From: CAZKDV01 sp964551645 | Lineage (GTDB): Bacteria; Bacteroidota; Bacteroidia; Bacteroidales; DTU049 | Reading direction: 5' to 3' | Assembly: GCA_964551645.1 (NCBI GenBank) | Contig: CAZKDV010000007.1 | Span: forward strand, 1 to 44,015 | DNA length: 44,015 nt | Part shown: piece after piece, positions 7,877 through 18,200 of the stretch | Layout: each line of letters starts with the position of its first letter | Position numbering within the stretch: position 1 is the stretch's first letter | The notes under the pieces: model-generated | Told to the model about the DNA's origin: nothing | The model's input: the letters and a program-made list of their open reading frames with translations, nothing else | Databases searched by the model: none | Made by a program: the position numbers and the translations under genes

Positions 7877-9985
7877 TTAGAATTTAGGCTTCATTTCTAA
7901 ATGGTACATCATAAATGACTGTGTGTCAGTAAGTTCATCAATCACTTTTGAGATTGGTTTTCCTGCTCCATGTCCTGCTTCTGTTTCAATTCTTATCAAT
8001 ACCGGATTATCGCCTCTATGTTGATATTGAAGCTCAGCAATAAATTTATATGAATGTGCCGGAACAACTCTATCATCGTGGTCGGCAGTTGTTACAAGGG
8101 TTGCGGGATAATTAATTCCTTGTTGTATTGTATGAACGGGAGAATATTTTCGTAAATAATTAAATTCATCAAGATTGTCGCTTGAACCGTAATCATTAAC
8201 CCATGCCCAACCAATTGTAAATTTATGGTATCTTAACATATCCATTACTCCAACAGCTGGTAGTGCAACTTTAAATAGGTCGGGTCTTTGAAGCATGCAA
8301 GCTCCAACTAATAATCCTCCATTTGAGCCACCCTGAATGGCAAGGCGTGAAGCGTTGGTATAACTTTTTTTAATCAAAAATTCGGCAGCCGCTATAAAGT
8401 CGTCAAATACATTTTGCTTTTGGAGTTTTGTGCCAGCAAGGTGCCATTCTTTTCCAAATTCGCCTCCACCTCTGATATTAGCAACGGCATAGATTCCGCC
8501 ATTTTCGATAAAAGGTAAAATTCCAATTGAAAATCGGGGAGTCATGCTAACATTAAAACCACCGTAACCGTATAATAAAACAGGATTGTTGCCATTTAAG
8601 ATAGTTCCCTTTTTTAATGTGATAAACATAGGAATTTTTGTTCCATCAGCTGAAGTGTATAACACTTGTTGGGTTTCGTATTGGTCGAAGTCGAAATCAA
8701 TTTCAGGTTTGAAAAATACTTCCCTTTTTCGTGTGTCAATGTCATAAGAAAATATTGAAGAGGGGTAAGTGTATGACATATACGAATAGTAAATTTGGTT
8801 GCTGTTTTTGTTACCTGAAATTCCTGATACAGAACCAATACCAGGCAATTCAATTTCTTGGGTTTGTTCTCCTTTGAAGTTGAAAACTAATATTTTACTA
8901 TAAGCATTTTCTAAAGCCGAAATAACAATATAATCCTTAGTAGTTGTAATTTGCTCAATAACATAATTTTGTTCAGGAATAAATTCTTGCCAATTAGATT
9001 TTTGAGCATTTGAAGGATCAACTAACATTAGCTTATACTTTGGTGCGTTTTCATTAGTTTTGATAAGAAATTTCCCGTCTATAATAGTTACAAAACCATA
9101 ATCAAATAAGAAGTTTTCATCAGTTATGGCAGTAAATTGGCTCTCCTCAAGGCTTACACTTTGGAAGTATAACGCATTATTGCTAGTGGATTTTTTTTCG
9201 CTTAAAAATAAATATTGTTGTTCTTTATCTGTGAATGCAGAATATGTTCGCAATGGTTCGTTGTAGTTGCGATAAATTAAGATGTCATTACTTTGTTCGG
9301 TATTTATTTTATGATAATAAACCGAATGATATTCATTTTTGCCCGACAATACTTTTTCTTCATCTTCAGGCTTATATCTGCTATAAAAGAAACCATCTTT
9401 GTACCATGAAATACCGCTAAATTTAATCCACTTCAAATAGTCGGATAATTGAGAGCCTGTTTCCATGTCAATAATAAATATTTCATTCCAATCCGAACCA
9501 CTTTTTGAAATACTGTATGCAAAATATTTTTCATCTTTCGATAAAGTATATCCTGTTATAGATATAGTTCCGTCATCAGAAAGTTCATTGGGGTCTAAAA
9601 GGAGTTTTGTTTTGTCTTTACCTTTGGTTTTATAATATATTGGGCTTTGGTTTTGCATGCCCGAATTTTTTGAATAAATGAATGTGTTGTCATAAACACT
9701 AGGTAAAGAATATCTTTCGTAATTTAAAATATTTTCGAATTTTTTGCGTAAATCAGTACGAAATGGAATTTCTTCAAGATGTTTAAATGTAACTTTATTT
9801 TGTTCTTTAATCCATTCTTTAGTTTCAGAGCTATTTTCGTCTTCTAACCATCTGTATGGGTCGGCAACCAAATGTCCATGATAGTCATCAATTTGCTTTT
9901 CTCTTTTAGAAGTAGGGTATGAGATGTTTTGCGAAAAAAGTGGTAGTGTTAATAACATAATTACGGATAAGTGTAAAATCTTCAT
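7877..9985 (-). CDS. Secreted prolyl oligopeptidase (family S9A)
   Basis: 702 aa. A signal peptide covers about residues 1-18 (LPLFSQ). An N-terminal seven-bladed propeller follows (about 70-430). The C-terminal alpha/beta-hydrolase domain has the complete triad: Ser554 in GGSNGG, Asp637 or 638 in DHDDRVVP and His672 in EAGHGAGKP. The oxyanion/loop signature YGYGGFN is present. It should cut peptides shorter than about 30 residues after proline, here in the periplasm rather than the cytoplasm. The length matches the family. It appears monocistronic: it has its own candidate -7 box, and 47 bp separate it from the small membrane protein gene downstream. Confidence 0.95.
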   Translation of the reverse strand: MKILHLSVIMLLTLPLFSQNISYPTSKREKQIDDYHGHLVADPYRWLEDENSSETKEWIKEQNKVTFKHLEEIPFRTDLRKKFENILNYERYSLPSVYDNTFIYSKNSGMQNQSPIYYKTKGKDKTKLLLDPNELSDDGTISITGYTLSKDEKYFAYSISKSGSDWNEIFIIDMETGSQLSDYLKWIKFSGISWYKDGFFYSRYKPEDEEKVLSGKNEYHSVYYHKINTEQSNDILIYRNYNEPLRTYSAFTDKEQQYLFLSEKKSTSNNALYFQSVSLEESQFTAITDENFLFDYGFVTIIDGKFLIKTNENAPKYKLMLVDPSNAQKSNWQEFIPEQNYVIEQITTTKDYIVISALENAYSKILVFNFKGEQTQEIELPGIGSVSGISGNKNSNQIYYSYMSYTYPSSIFSYDIDTRKREVFFKPEIDFDFDQYETQQVLYTSADGTKIPMFITLKKGTILNGNNPVLLYGYGGFNVSMTPRFSIGILPFIENGGIYAVANIRGGGEFGKEWHLAGTKLQKQNVFDDFIAAAEFLIKKSYTNASRLAIQGGSNGGLLVGACMLQRPDLFKVALPAVGVMDMLRYHKFTIGWAWVNDYGSSDNLDEFNYLRKYSPVHTIQQGINYPATLVTTADHDDRVVPAHSYKFIAELQYQHRGDNPVLIRIETEAGHGAGKPISKVIDELTDTQSFMMYHLEMKPKF

Positions 9986-10004
9986 AAAACTATAATTTTA
10001 TTAC

Positions 10005-10012
10005 AAACTTAA
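10005..10012 (-). promoter_or_regulatory. Possible -7 promoter element for the prolyl oligopeptidase
   Basis: The minus strand reads TAAGTTTG, fitting TAnnTTTG, 20 bp before the ATG. No -33 TTG is placed at the consensus distance. Confidence 0.4.
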
Positions 10013-10079
10013 TATGTTTTCAAAAAATTTGAACATTTGCACAGGCACAAGGTTCAATTCAAAATAATAATTTGTTTTT

Positions 10080-10922
10080 TTATACAGTATCCATAAAGCT
10101 TTTCTCAACTTTATTGAAGACTATAATGCCAACAAATAGCAATACGAACATAAATATTATGCTATACAATAAATGATACCAAGAGAAAACCCCATTCCCG
10201 ACAACGCCATACTTAAATGCTTCAATAACTGAAGTCATTGGATTTAAGGCAATTAACCATTGTTTGTCAGCCGGGATAGTGTTTAATGGATATATTACAG
10301 GCGAAGCATACATCCACAGCTGAATACCAAATTGTAATAAAAAAGTAAGGTCGCGATATTTAGTTGTAAGTGATGAAAAAATAATTCCAAAACCTAAACT
10401 TAATCCTGCTGAAATTAGAATTAAAAGTGGAAATAATAGTGCATAAATATTCAAACTTATGTTAGCCCCTATAATATAATAATAAATATAGATAGCAACA
10501 AAAAGGGCTAATTGAATGACGAACCGTATTAAATTTGAAATAGTAACAGAAATTGGAACAATCAAACGCGGAAAATAAACTTTTCCGAAAACTGCTTGAT
10601 TTTCAATAAATACTTTTGAGTTTCTTGTCAAACATTCAGCAAAATAATTCCACATAATGATACCAGACATATAAAATAATGGTTGCGGTATTCCATCAGT
10701 TGAGATGCCTGCTAAATTGCCAAAAACAAACATGAAAATAATAGTCGTAAGTATAGGCTGAATTACAAACCATAGTGGACCAAGAATTGTTTGTTTGTAA
10801 ATAGTAACTATATCTCTTTTGATGTACATATAGAGCAAATCGCGATAAACCCACAATTCTTTGAAGTTTATATCAAGTATGTGCGTTTGTGGCTTTATTG
10901 TATAAATATGCTTATCTTCCAT
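10080..10922 (-). CDS. ABC-2 type permease for polysaccharide or lipopolysaccharide O-antigen export
   Basis: 280 aa with six predicted transmembrane helices in the Wzm/KpsM (ABC2_membrane) pattern. Family landmarks are the amphipathic N-terminal stretch WVYRDLLYMYIKRDI, then LGPLWFVIQPI, SGIIMWNYFAE and the C-terminal LNPMTSVIEAFKYGV. It should form the membrane channel of a transporter that exports undecaprenyl-linked glycans. The matching ATPase (Wzt/TagH type) is normally the next gene. Here the next gene downstream is the unrelated prolyl oligopeptidase and upstream is dnaE, so the ATPase must be elsewhere. A TATATTTG -7 candidate lies 18 bp before the ATG. Confidence 0.92.
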   Translation of the reverse strand: MEDKHIYTIKPQTHILDINFKELWVYRDLLYMYIKRDIVTIYKQTILGPLWFVIQPILTTIIFMFVFGNLAGISTDGIPQPLFYMSGIIMWNYFAECLTRNSKVFIENQAVFGKVYFPRLIVPISVTISNLIRFVIQLALFVAIYIYYYIIGANISLNIYALLFPLLILISAGLSLGFGIIFSSLTTKYRDLTFLLQFGIQLWMYASPVIYPLNTIPADKQWLIALNPMTSVIEAFKYGVVGNGVFSWYHLLYSIIFMFVLLFVGIIVFNKVEKSFMDTV

Positions 10923-10939
10923 AGAAAAATTTTAATATG

Positions 10940-10947
10940 CAAATATA
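10940..10947 (-). promoter_or_regulatory. Possible -7 promoter element for the ABC-2 permease
   Basis: The minus strand reads TATATTTG, a full match to TAnnTTTG. No -33 TTG was found at the right distance. Confidence 0.4.
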
Positions 10948-10981
10948 CATACTTTTTATTTTTAGGCTTTGTAGGTATATT

Positions 10982-13900
10982 TTAAATTGATTTAACTTTT
11001 AATGTGCAGTTTTCAAATTGATAGACATATTTGAGAAAATCTTTATTTACTTTAATGTTTGTATTTATCAGGCTAAGTGGTCTATTTCCAATCTTTTCTT
11101 TATCATATATAGAAAACTTAATATTGATATTTCCTTTAAATGTTTTTATTGAACTTACAATTGTTTCAGCAAAATCTGCTAATGCATAAAGAGGAATAAT
11201 AAGTTCTGCTTCAGAAATTTTATCAGATACGCCTGACAGTAATTCTATTGATTCAATTTTAAGGTCAGTTCTTTTTGAGTAAAAGTTTTTTTGTACAAGA
11301 GCCGTACACATAACAAAAGTTTCGACTTCTAAAAGGTGCTTGAATTTTAAATATGTATCTTTAAAAATGTTAATTCTAAAACTCATTGTTTCATCTTCAA
11401 TCGTAAAAACACCATATTTGTTATTGTTTTTAGTCAATTTTTCTTGCGACTCAGTTATCATTCCGGCAAAAGTTATTTGTTTGTTCATCAATGAATCCAA
11501 ATCATCTAATGCTTTAATTTCAACTTTGCGAAAATGATCCAATTCAAACTTATATTGAGAAATAGGGTGTGAGTTAATGTAAAATCCAATCATTTCTTTT
11601 TCATATTTTAATTGCTCAAATTTTGAAAAAGGTTCGCAAATAGGAAATTCTAAACTTGGCATTGATACTTCGCTGGCATCTCCAAAAAGAGATAATTGGT
11701 TTTGAGAGGCAATGTTTTTTAAATAACTTGCGTGTTTTATCATATCATCAATAAATGCTGAGTCGTCTTTTTTGTGAAAAAATTGAGCTCTATGTATGTT
11801 AAAACTATCAAAACCTCCAGAATATGCTAAAGCTTCTATGCTTCTTTTGTTAACACTTTTTGTGTCTAACCTTTGTAAAAAATCTTCAATGCTTAAATAT
11901 TTTCCGTTTAGTTCTCGTTCTTCAATTATTGATTGTGAAGCCATTTTGCCCATATTTTTTATTGCTGACAAACCAAATCGTATTGTGTTATCTTTGACTA
12001 CTGTAAAGTCATGTTCGCTTTCATTTATGTCAGGTCCTAAAACTTGAATATTCATACTTTTGGCTTCGTCAATGAAAGTGGTTATTTTTGTTAAATCAGA
12101 TAAATTGCTAGATAATAAAGAAGCAATAAATTCTTCAGGATAATGTGTTTTTAGCCATGCAGTTTGAGTTGCCAAAACAGCATAAGCAACGGCGTGTGAT
12201 TTGTTGAACCCGTAGTTAGCAAATTCTTCTATTTGATCAAATATAGCAATTGCACTTTTTTCATCAATTTGATTTGTTTCATAAACTCCTTTAATAAATT
12301 CTGACTTTTGTCCTCGCATCTCTTCAACAATTTTTTTCCCCATTGCTCTACGCAAAATATCAGCTTTACTAAGAGAATATCCTGCTAAAGTTTTAGCAGC
12401 TTCCATGATTTGTTCTTGGTAAACCATAATACCGTATGTATCTTCTAAAATAGGCTTAAGCAAGTGATGTAAATATTGTGGTTGAGTTTTTCCGTGTTTG
12501 CAATTGATAAATTCTGGAATATGCTGTAGAGGACCGGGTCTATACAACGCATTCATTGCAATTAAATCTTCAATACTTGTAGGTTTAAGTTCTTTTAGCC
12601 ACTTTCTCATTCCAGCAGACTCAAATTGAAAAATTCCAACTGTATCTCCTCTTTGAAATAGTTCTAATGTTTGAATATCATCAAGTGGTATTTGGTCAAC
12701 ATCAATTTCTATATTATGCCTTTTTTTGATATAGTCCACAGTGTTTTTTATAACTGACAAAGTTTTTAGTCCTAGAATATCCATTTTTAACAAACCCGCT
12801 TTTTCAACTATCTTGCCTTCATATTGTGAAACTGGCATTACTGCATTTTTTGGCATAGATAATGGAATAGTGTCTTGCAGTGGATATCTGCCTATGATAG
12901 TTCCACAAGCGTGTACTCCGGTTTGGCGAATAGTTCCTTCAAGTTTAATTGCGTTTTCAATTACTTTTTTTTCTATTTCAGTTCCGTTTAGAGTAATGTT
13001 TTTAAAATCTTGATTGTTGTCAATCGCTTCTTTTATAGTTTGATTGTCAGAAATGAGTTTTGCGAGTTTATCGGCTATGGATAATTCAACTCCCATTACG
13101 CGAGCAACATCTCTAATAGCCGAACGACTTGCTAATGTGCCAAATGTTATGATTTGTGCAACTTTTTCTTGTCCGTATTTATCCACAACATATTGAAAAA
13201 CAAATTCTCTACCTTCATCATCAAAGTCTGTATCAATATCGGGCATGCTAATGCGTTCGGGATTGAGAAAGCGTTCAAATAGTAATTTATACTTTATTGG
13301 GTCAATATTTGTAATGTCTGTAGCGTATGCAACAACTGAGCCTGCCGCCGAACCTCTTCCGGGACCAACAAGGATATTCTTTTTTTTTGCAAAAGCAATT
13401 AAATCTTGAATTATGAGAAAATATCCCGCAAATCCCATGTTTTTAATAATACCTAACTCATAATTAATTCTTGAACTTATTGTTTCATCAATTTCACCAT
13501 ACTTTTTTCTTGCTCCTTCAAAGGCTAAATGCCTTAAATAATCGTCATCATTTTCAAATTCGTCAGGAATAGGAAATAATGGCATAATTGCTTTTTTATT
13601 AAGATTAATTGGCTCAATAGAATTTGCAATATTTATTGTGTTTTCTAATACTTCAGGATTATTTGGGAATAATTCAAGCATTTCGTCGTATGACTTTAAA
13701 TATTCGTTGCCTGTGTAAAACATGGAATCTTCCATGTCGTCTTTACCTGTATTGATTCTAATCAGTAGTTTATGGGCTTCGTAATCATCTTTTTCGATAA
13801 AATGGATATCGTTGGTGGCAATAAGTTTTACATTATGTTTTTGTCCTAATTCAAACAATGCTTTGTTTACTATTTTTTGGTCTTCATGCCCATGACTCAT

Positions 13901-14422
13901 TAGTTCAAGATAAAAATCATCTTTAAAAATTTCGAGATATGATAATAGAGACTCTTCAGCTTTGTCCATGCTATAATTCAAAATCATTCTTGGAATTTCG
14001 CCTCCTAAGCAGGCTGAAGATGCAATAAGACCTTCGGAGTGTTCTTTGAGCCATAATTTATCCATTCTTGGGCTATAATAAAAACCTTCGGTATAGCTGC
14101 GAGATACTAAATTGATAAGGTTGTTATAGCCAATTTCATTTTTTGCAAGTAATACTAAATGATAACCGCTTCTGTCTTCTCGCGTAGATTTATTTTCAAC
14201 ACCTCTGCGAGCAATATATGTTTCAACACCAATAATAGGCTTAATTCCTGCATTATTGGCTTCATTAACAAATTCCATAACTCCAAACATATTACCGTGG
14301 TCAGTAATTGCGATAGAGTCCATTCCTAAATCTTTCGTTTTTTTGATTAAATCTTTAACTTTTGCTGCTCCATCTAAAATGGAATAATGTGTATGTACAT
14401 GTAAATGAGTGAATTTGGACAT
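10982..14422 (-). CDS. dnaE: DNA polymerase III alpha subunit
   Basis: 1146 aa replicative polymerase catalytic subunit. The N-terminal PHP domain has its metal motifs intact (His8 and His10 in LHVHTH, ITDHGN at 39-44, NDIH at 204-207), so PHP activity is possible. The palm holds GPGRGSAAGS at 353-362 and the catalytic aspartates 395 and 397 in PDIDTDF; a third is expected in KMDILGLK near 547. The finger and beta-clamp regions follow (KSHAVAYA near 760), and then an OB-fold of about 80 residues near 960. The length fits DnaE rather than PolC. A 12-bp perfect palindrome lies upstream. Its 60-bp separation from the permease gene suggests separate transcription. Confidence 0.98.
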   Translation of the reverse strand: MSKFTHLHVHTHYSILDGAAKVKDLIKKTKDLGMDSIAITDHGNMFGVMEFVNEANNAGIKPIIGVETYIARRGVENKSTREDRSGYHLVLLAKNEIGYNNLINLVSRSYTEGFYYSPRMDKLWLKEHSEGLIASSACLGGEIPRMILNYSMDKAEESLLSYLEIFKDDFYLELMSHGHEDQKIVNKALFELGQKHNVKLIATNDIHFIEKDDYEAHKLLIRINTGKDDMEDSMFYTGNEYLKSYDEMLELFPNNPEVLENTINIANSIEPINLNKKAIMPLFPIPDEFENDDDYLRHLAFEGARKKYGEIDETISSRINYELGIIKNMGFAGYFLIIQDLIAFAKKKNILVGPGRGSAAGSVVAYATDITNIDPIKYKLLFERFLNPERISMPDIDTDFDDEGREFVFQYVVDKYGQEKVAQIITFGTLASRSAIRDVARVMGVELSIADKLAKLISDNQTIKEAIDNNQDFKNITLNGTEIEKKVIENAIKLEGTIRQTGVHACGTIIGRYPLQDTIPLSMPKNAVMPVSQYEGKIVEKAGLLKMDILGLKTLSVIKNTVDYIKKRHNIEIDVDQIPLDDIQTLELFQRGDTVGIFQFESAGMRKWLKELKPTSIEDLIAMNALYRPGPLQHIPEFINCKHGKTQPQYLHHLLKPILEDTYGIMVYQEQIMEAAKTLAGYSLSKADILRRAMGKKIVEEMRGQKSEFIKGVYETNQIDEKSAIAIFDQIEEFANYGFNKSHAVAYAVLATQTAWLKTHYPEEFIASLLSSNLSDLTKITTFIDEAKSMNIQVLGPDINESEHDFTVVKDNTIRFGLSAIKNMGKMASQSIIEERELNGKYLSIEDFLQRLDTKSVNKRSIEALAYSGGFDSFNIHRAQFFHKKDDSAFIDDMIKHASYLKNIASQNQLSLFGDASEVSMPSLEFPICEPFSKFEQLKYEKEMIGFYINSHPISQYKFELDHFRKVEIKALDDLDSLMNKQITFAGMITESQEKLTKNNNKYGVFTIEDETMSFRINIFKDTYLKFKHLLEVETFVMCTALVQKNFYSKRTDLKIESIELLSGVSDKISEAELIIPLYALADFAETIVSSIKTFKGNINIKFSIYDKEKIGNRPLSLINTNIKVNKDFLKYVYQFENCTLKVKSI

Positions 14423-14455
14423 AATAATTTTATAAAGTTAGTTTTTGTAAAAATA

Positions 14456-14467
14456 CTGAAATTTCAG
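14456..14467. promoter_or_regulatory. 12-bp perfect palindrome upstream of dnaE
   Basis: CTGAAATTTCAG lies 34 bp before the dnaE ATG, in the 119-bp space between dnaE and the deacetylase gene. It could be an operator. A palindrome of this size can also arise by chance in AT-rich DNA. Confidence 0.25.
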
Positions 14468-14541
14468 CTAATAAAATTGAGAAGTTTTCAACAATTATTG
14501 AATTGTTTCTAAAAAATCAATAATAACTTTACTTTTTAAAC

Positions 14542-15189
14542 TCAGATAGCTTTTATTTCTTTCTCACACAGTTCGGGAGTAATAGCCGAAAAAGTATATC
14601 CCAAATCATTAAAATGGTTCAAAAAATTAGGCAATACAAATCTGATTTTTTCTTCAGCCTTGTAGCTATCATGAAATACTATGATTGAACCGGGATTGTC
14701 AGAGTTGTCTATAGCTCTTTCCAAACATTTTTCTTTAGATATTTTTTTATCAAAATCTCCTGGAATGACAGACCATAATATTACATAATAATCTTTTTGT
14801 AATTCTTTTCTTTGCAAAGGAGTGATTTTGCCATAAGGAGGTCTAAATAGTTTAGTTTTAAGCAAAACATCACTCATTTTAACATTTGCAATATAAGAAT
14901 GCAGAGAATAGTTCCAGCCATTTAGGTGATGAAAAGTATGATTGCCTACGCTATGATTTTGTTCAATAATCTTTTGATAAATATTAGTATGTTTTCTAAC
15001 ATTATCTCCTACACAAAAAAAAGTAGCTTTTGCATTATATTTACTTAGTTCTTCTAACACAAAATCTGTAACTCTTTCAACAGGACCATCGTCAAAAGTT
15101 AGAAATATCTCTTTGTTGCTTGTGTTAATTTTCCAAATAATATCTTTCTGACTTATGTGTTGAAATATGTTTGAAGTAATTGCGTACAC
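14542..15189 (-). CDS. Polysaccharide deacetylase (NodB homology, carbohydrate esterase 4)
   Basis: 215 aa. All five CE4 motifs are visible: TFDDGP at 31-36 (Asp33, metal-binding Asp34), the metal His pair H84-xxx-H88 in NHTFHH, RPPYG at 116-120, LWSVIPGDFD near 138-147, and IVFHDS near 169-174. It should remove N-acetyl groups from peptidoglycan or another amino-sugar polymer. There is no signal peptide, but the N-terminus is short and partly hydrophobic. The start is GTG at 15189; no ATG is in a suitable place, and this start aligns with the usual short lead before the first motif. It follows the DUF2723 gene by 12 bp and is probably co-transcribed with it. Confidence 0.9.
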   Translation of the reverse strand: MYAITSNIFQHISQKDIIWKINTSNKEIFLTFDDGPVERVTDFVLEELSKYNAKATFFCVGDNVRKHTNIYQKIIEQNHSVGNHTFHHLNGWNYSLHSYIANVKMSDVLLKTKLFRPPYGKITPLQRKELQKDYYVILWSVIPGDFDKKISKEKCLERAIDNSDNPGSIIVFHDSYKAEEKIRFVLPNFLNHFNDLGYTFSAITPELCEKEIKAI

Positions 15190-15201
15190 AAGCCTAATAT
15201 A

Positions 15202-18200
15202 TTAGTTCATTCCTTTGTAAATACTTGAAATATATTGTTCATAATATTCGGTAAACAAAGAATGTGCTTTTACTTCGATTTCATCTCTTTTATATATTTG
15301 ACTTACTTGAGCAATCCTTTGAATTATACCTAATTCCTGCTCTTTTCTGTCATTCAGCTGAATTGCTTTGTTTCCTTTAAAAGAAAAATAATAGTTTAAA
15401 TTTTCTTCAGCAATGTCAAGAAGTCTATTTAATAGTGTATCTCCTTTTTCAAAACCTTCAGCTTTATAGTATGATTCAGATATTGGTACTATAAAGAAAT
15501 TATATGGAAAATTTTCTTCGGGCATAATTTTCATGGCAAAATCTAAAACTTCAATTGCTTTTTCCTTATTTCCTTTTTCAATAAAAGTATCAGCAAGTCT
15601 AAAAAAGTTATTTCTATAATTTTGACACATTCTTCTAATTGTTTCGTCAGCATATACGCCTTGTTTTTCAATATTTCCCCATTGAAACTTTTTAATCATA
15701 TTGTTGTACAAAATTTCTGGTTCAATTCTTCCTGTGTATCCCGCTCTGTTAGCCGTTTTGATAGGAACTAAACGATAAACTAATCCGTCTAATTGAAAAT
15801 AATCTTGCAATCCAAAATATGCATCGTCACCTGTTGTTATTGCAAAATATATAGGTCTTTCCCAATTGTTTGCAACCAGAAGGTCAAGTAACATTATAGC
15901 ATTTTTGTATATGGCAGTGCGATTAATTCTCCACTCAATTGCATCAACTATTTGGTCTGCATTGTGAGGTGCTACAGTTCCATTGTCAACAACTTTGGCA
16001 GAATCAACTTTAAGCATAAAGTTTTTGGTAGGGAAATAATCAACATCTCCGCGTGGAGTTTTAAATTTTAATCTTTCAGGTTGAGTATTTAATATGTGAT
16101 ACAAATCTTTAATATCAACATGAGGTGTGTTTTCATTTTGTTCGAGTAAATATACTACATCAAGGCTTCCTGAAAAAGGAACGGCTTTTCCTTCATATAC
16201 TGTTCTTTTCATCATATTGACATACCAATCTGTATTAAGTAAACTTAAATTTACTACACGAACATCGGTTCTATAGTGTTCAACTTCTTGAATATACCAT
16301 AAAGGAAAAGTATCATTGTCTCCGTTGGTAAATAAAATTGCATTAGGCTCGCAGCTGTCAAGATAGTTTTTGGCAAAATCTCTTGCCGCATATCTTTGTG
16401 ATCTGTCGTGGTCATTCCAATTTTCTTTAGCCATAATAACTGGGACTAATAAAAATGAAGCTAATGTGGCAATTGCAACACTTGAAACTTTGTTTTTTAG
16501 TATTTTTTTTAACAAATCACTGATAAATAATACTCCTAAGCCAATCCAAATAGAAAAAGCATAAAATGAAGCAACATAAGCATAATCTCTTTCTCGTGGT
16601 TGATACGGCGTTTGGTTTAAATATAATATAATTGCAATTCCTGTCATGAAAAATAATAAACCAACTACAAAAGCATCTTTTGGTTTGTTTTTGATGTGGT
16701 AAATAAGTCCAAGAACACCTAAAATAAATGGCAACATGTAATATTTGTTTCTTGCCTTATTTGATTTCATATACTCAGGCAAATCAGTTTGTGAGCCTAA
16801 GCGACTGTCTATAAATGAAATACCTGAAATCCAATTGCCATCAAGAATATTGCCGTGTCCTTGTATATCATTTTGTCTTCCAACAAAATTCCACATAAAA
16901 TACCTAATGTACATGTGGCTAACTTGATATGAAAAGAAAAACTTTAAGTTTTCAATAAAAGTAGGTTTTACAATAGTTTCTACTTGTCCGCCTCCTCTTG
17001 CATATTTGATTTTTTCGCCCTTAACATTTCCCCAGCTTTCATATCCTTCAATATGGTGTGCTTCTTGTCCGTTCCACATTCTGGGAAAAATGGTACAAAA
17101 TTCAGGTTCATAAACAGGTTTGCTATTTTCTCTTTTGTCAATTACTACATATTTTTTTAAGTTTTCGTCTTTTTTGTAAACTGGCTTTTTATCTTTCCAC
17201 TTTTCCGTATCCTTAAATGGTGCCGAATAATATTGTCCATAAAATAGCGGGGTATCTCCATATTGTTCTCTTTGCAAATAAGCTAATAAGTTAATTGCAT
17301 TTGAGGGATTATTTTCATCAATAGGAGTTTCTGCTGAAGATCTAATCACTAAAATAAAATAAGTAGAATATCCAATAAGTAGAAATACAAAAGATTTTAA
17401 AATAATATTCCAAACAAATTTATTATTTTTTTGAGTGTAATATATTCCAAAGCCTATCAAACCTACAAGTAATAAGAGATATATTAATGTTCCGCTATTA
17501 AATGGTAATCGCATTTGATTAACAAAAAACAATTCAAAGTTTCCTGCTAATATAACTATCCATGGAATAATTAAATATAGAATACCCCCAAGAATAACGA
17601 ACGAAAGTAAAGTTACAATTAAAATCCCTTTTTTGCTTACTTTATATTTTTTGAAATAGTATATAAAAACAATTGCAGGTACAGCAAGTAGGTTCAATAA
17701 GTGTACGCCTATTGATAATCCAACAAGATATGCAATCAATAACATCCATCTTAAATTGTCTTTTCTTTCGGCTTGTTCTTCCCATTTCAAAATAGCCCAA
17801 AATGTAATTGCAGTAAATAGTGATGAAAGAGCATACACTTCACCTTCAACCGCAGAAAACCAAAACGAATCAGTAAATGTATATGTTAATGCACCTATGA
17901 AGGCTGCTCCAAATATGCATAAATATTGATATGTTGATGGAATAGTGTCTTTTTTTAATACTAATTTTTTAGTTAATAAACTGATAGTCCAAAATAAAAA
18001 CAATATGGTTAATGCACTTGAAACAACAGAAACAAGATTTACCATTAATGCAACTTTTTCAAGGTTTCCAAATGCAAACATTGAAAATATGCGACCAATA
18101 AGCTGAAATGTGGGTGCTCCCGGAGGGTGTCCTACTTGTAGTTTATATGAGGTTGCAATAAATTCTCCGCAATCCCAAAAACTTGCAGTTGGCTCAACAG

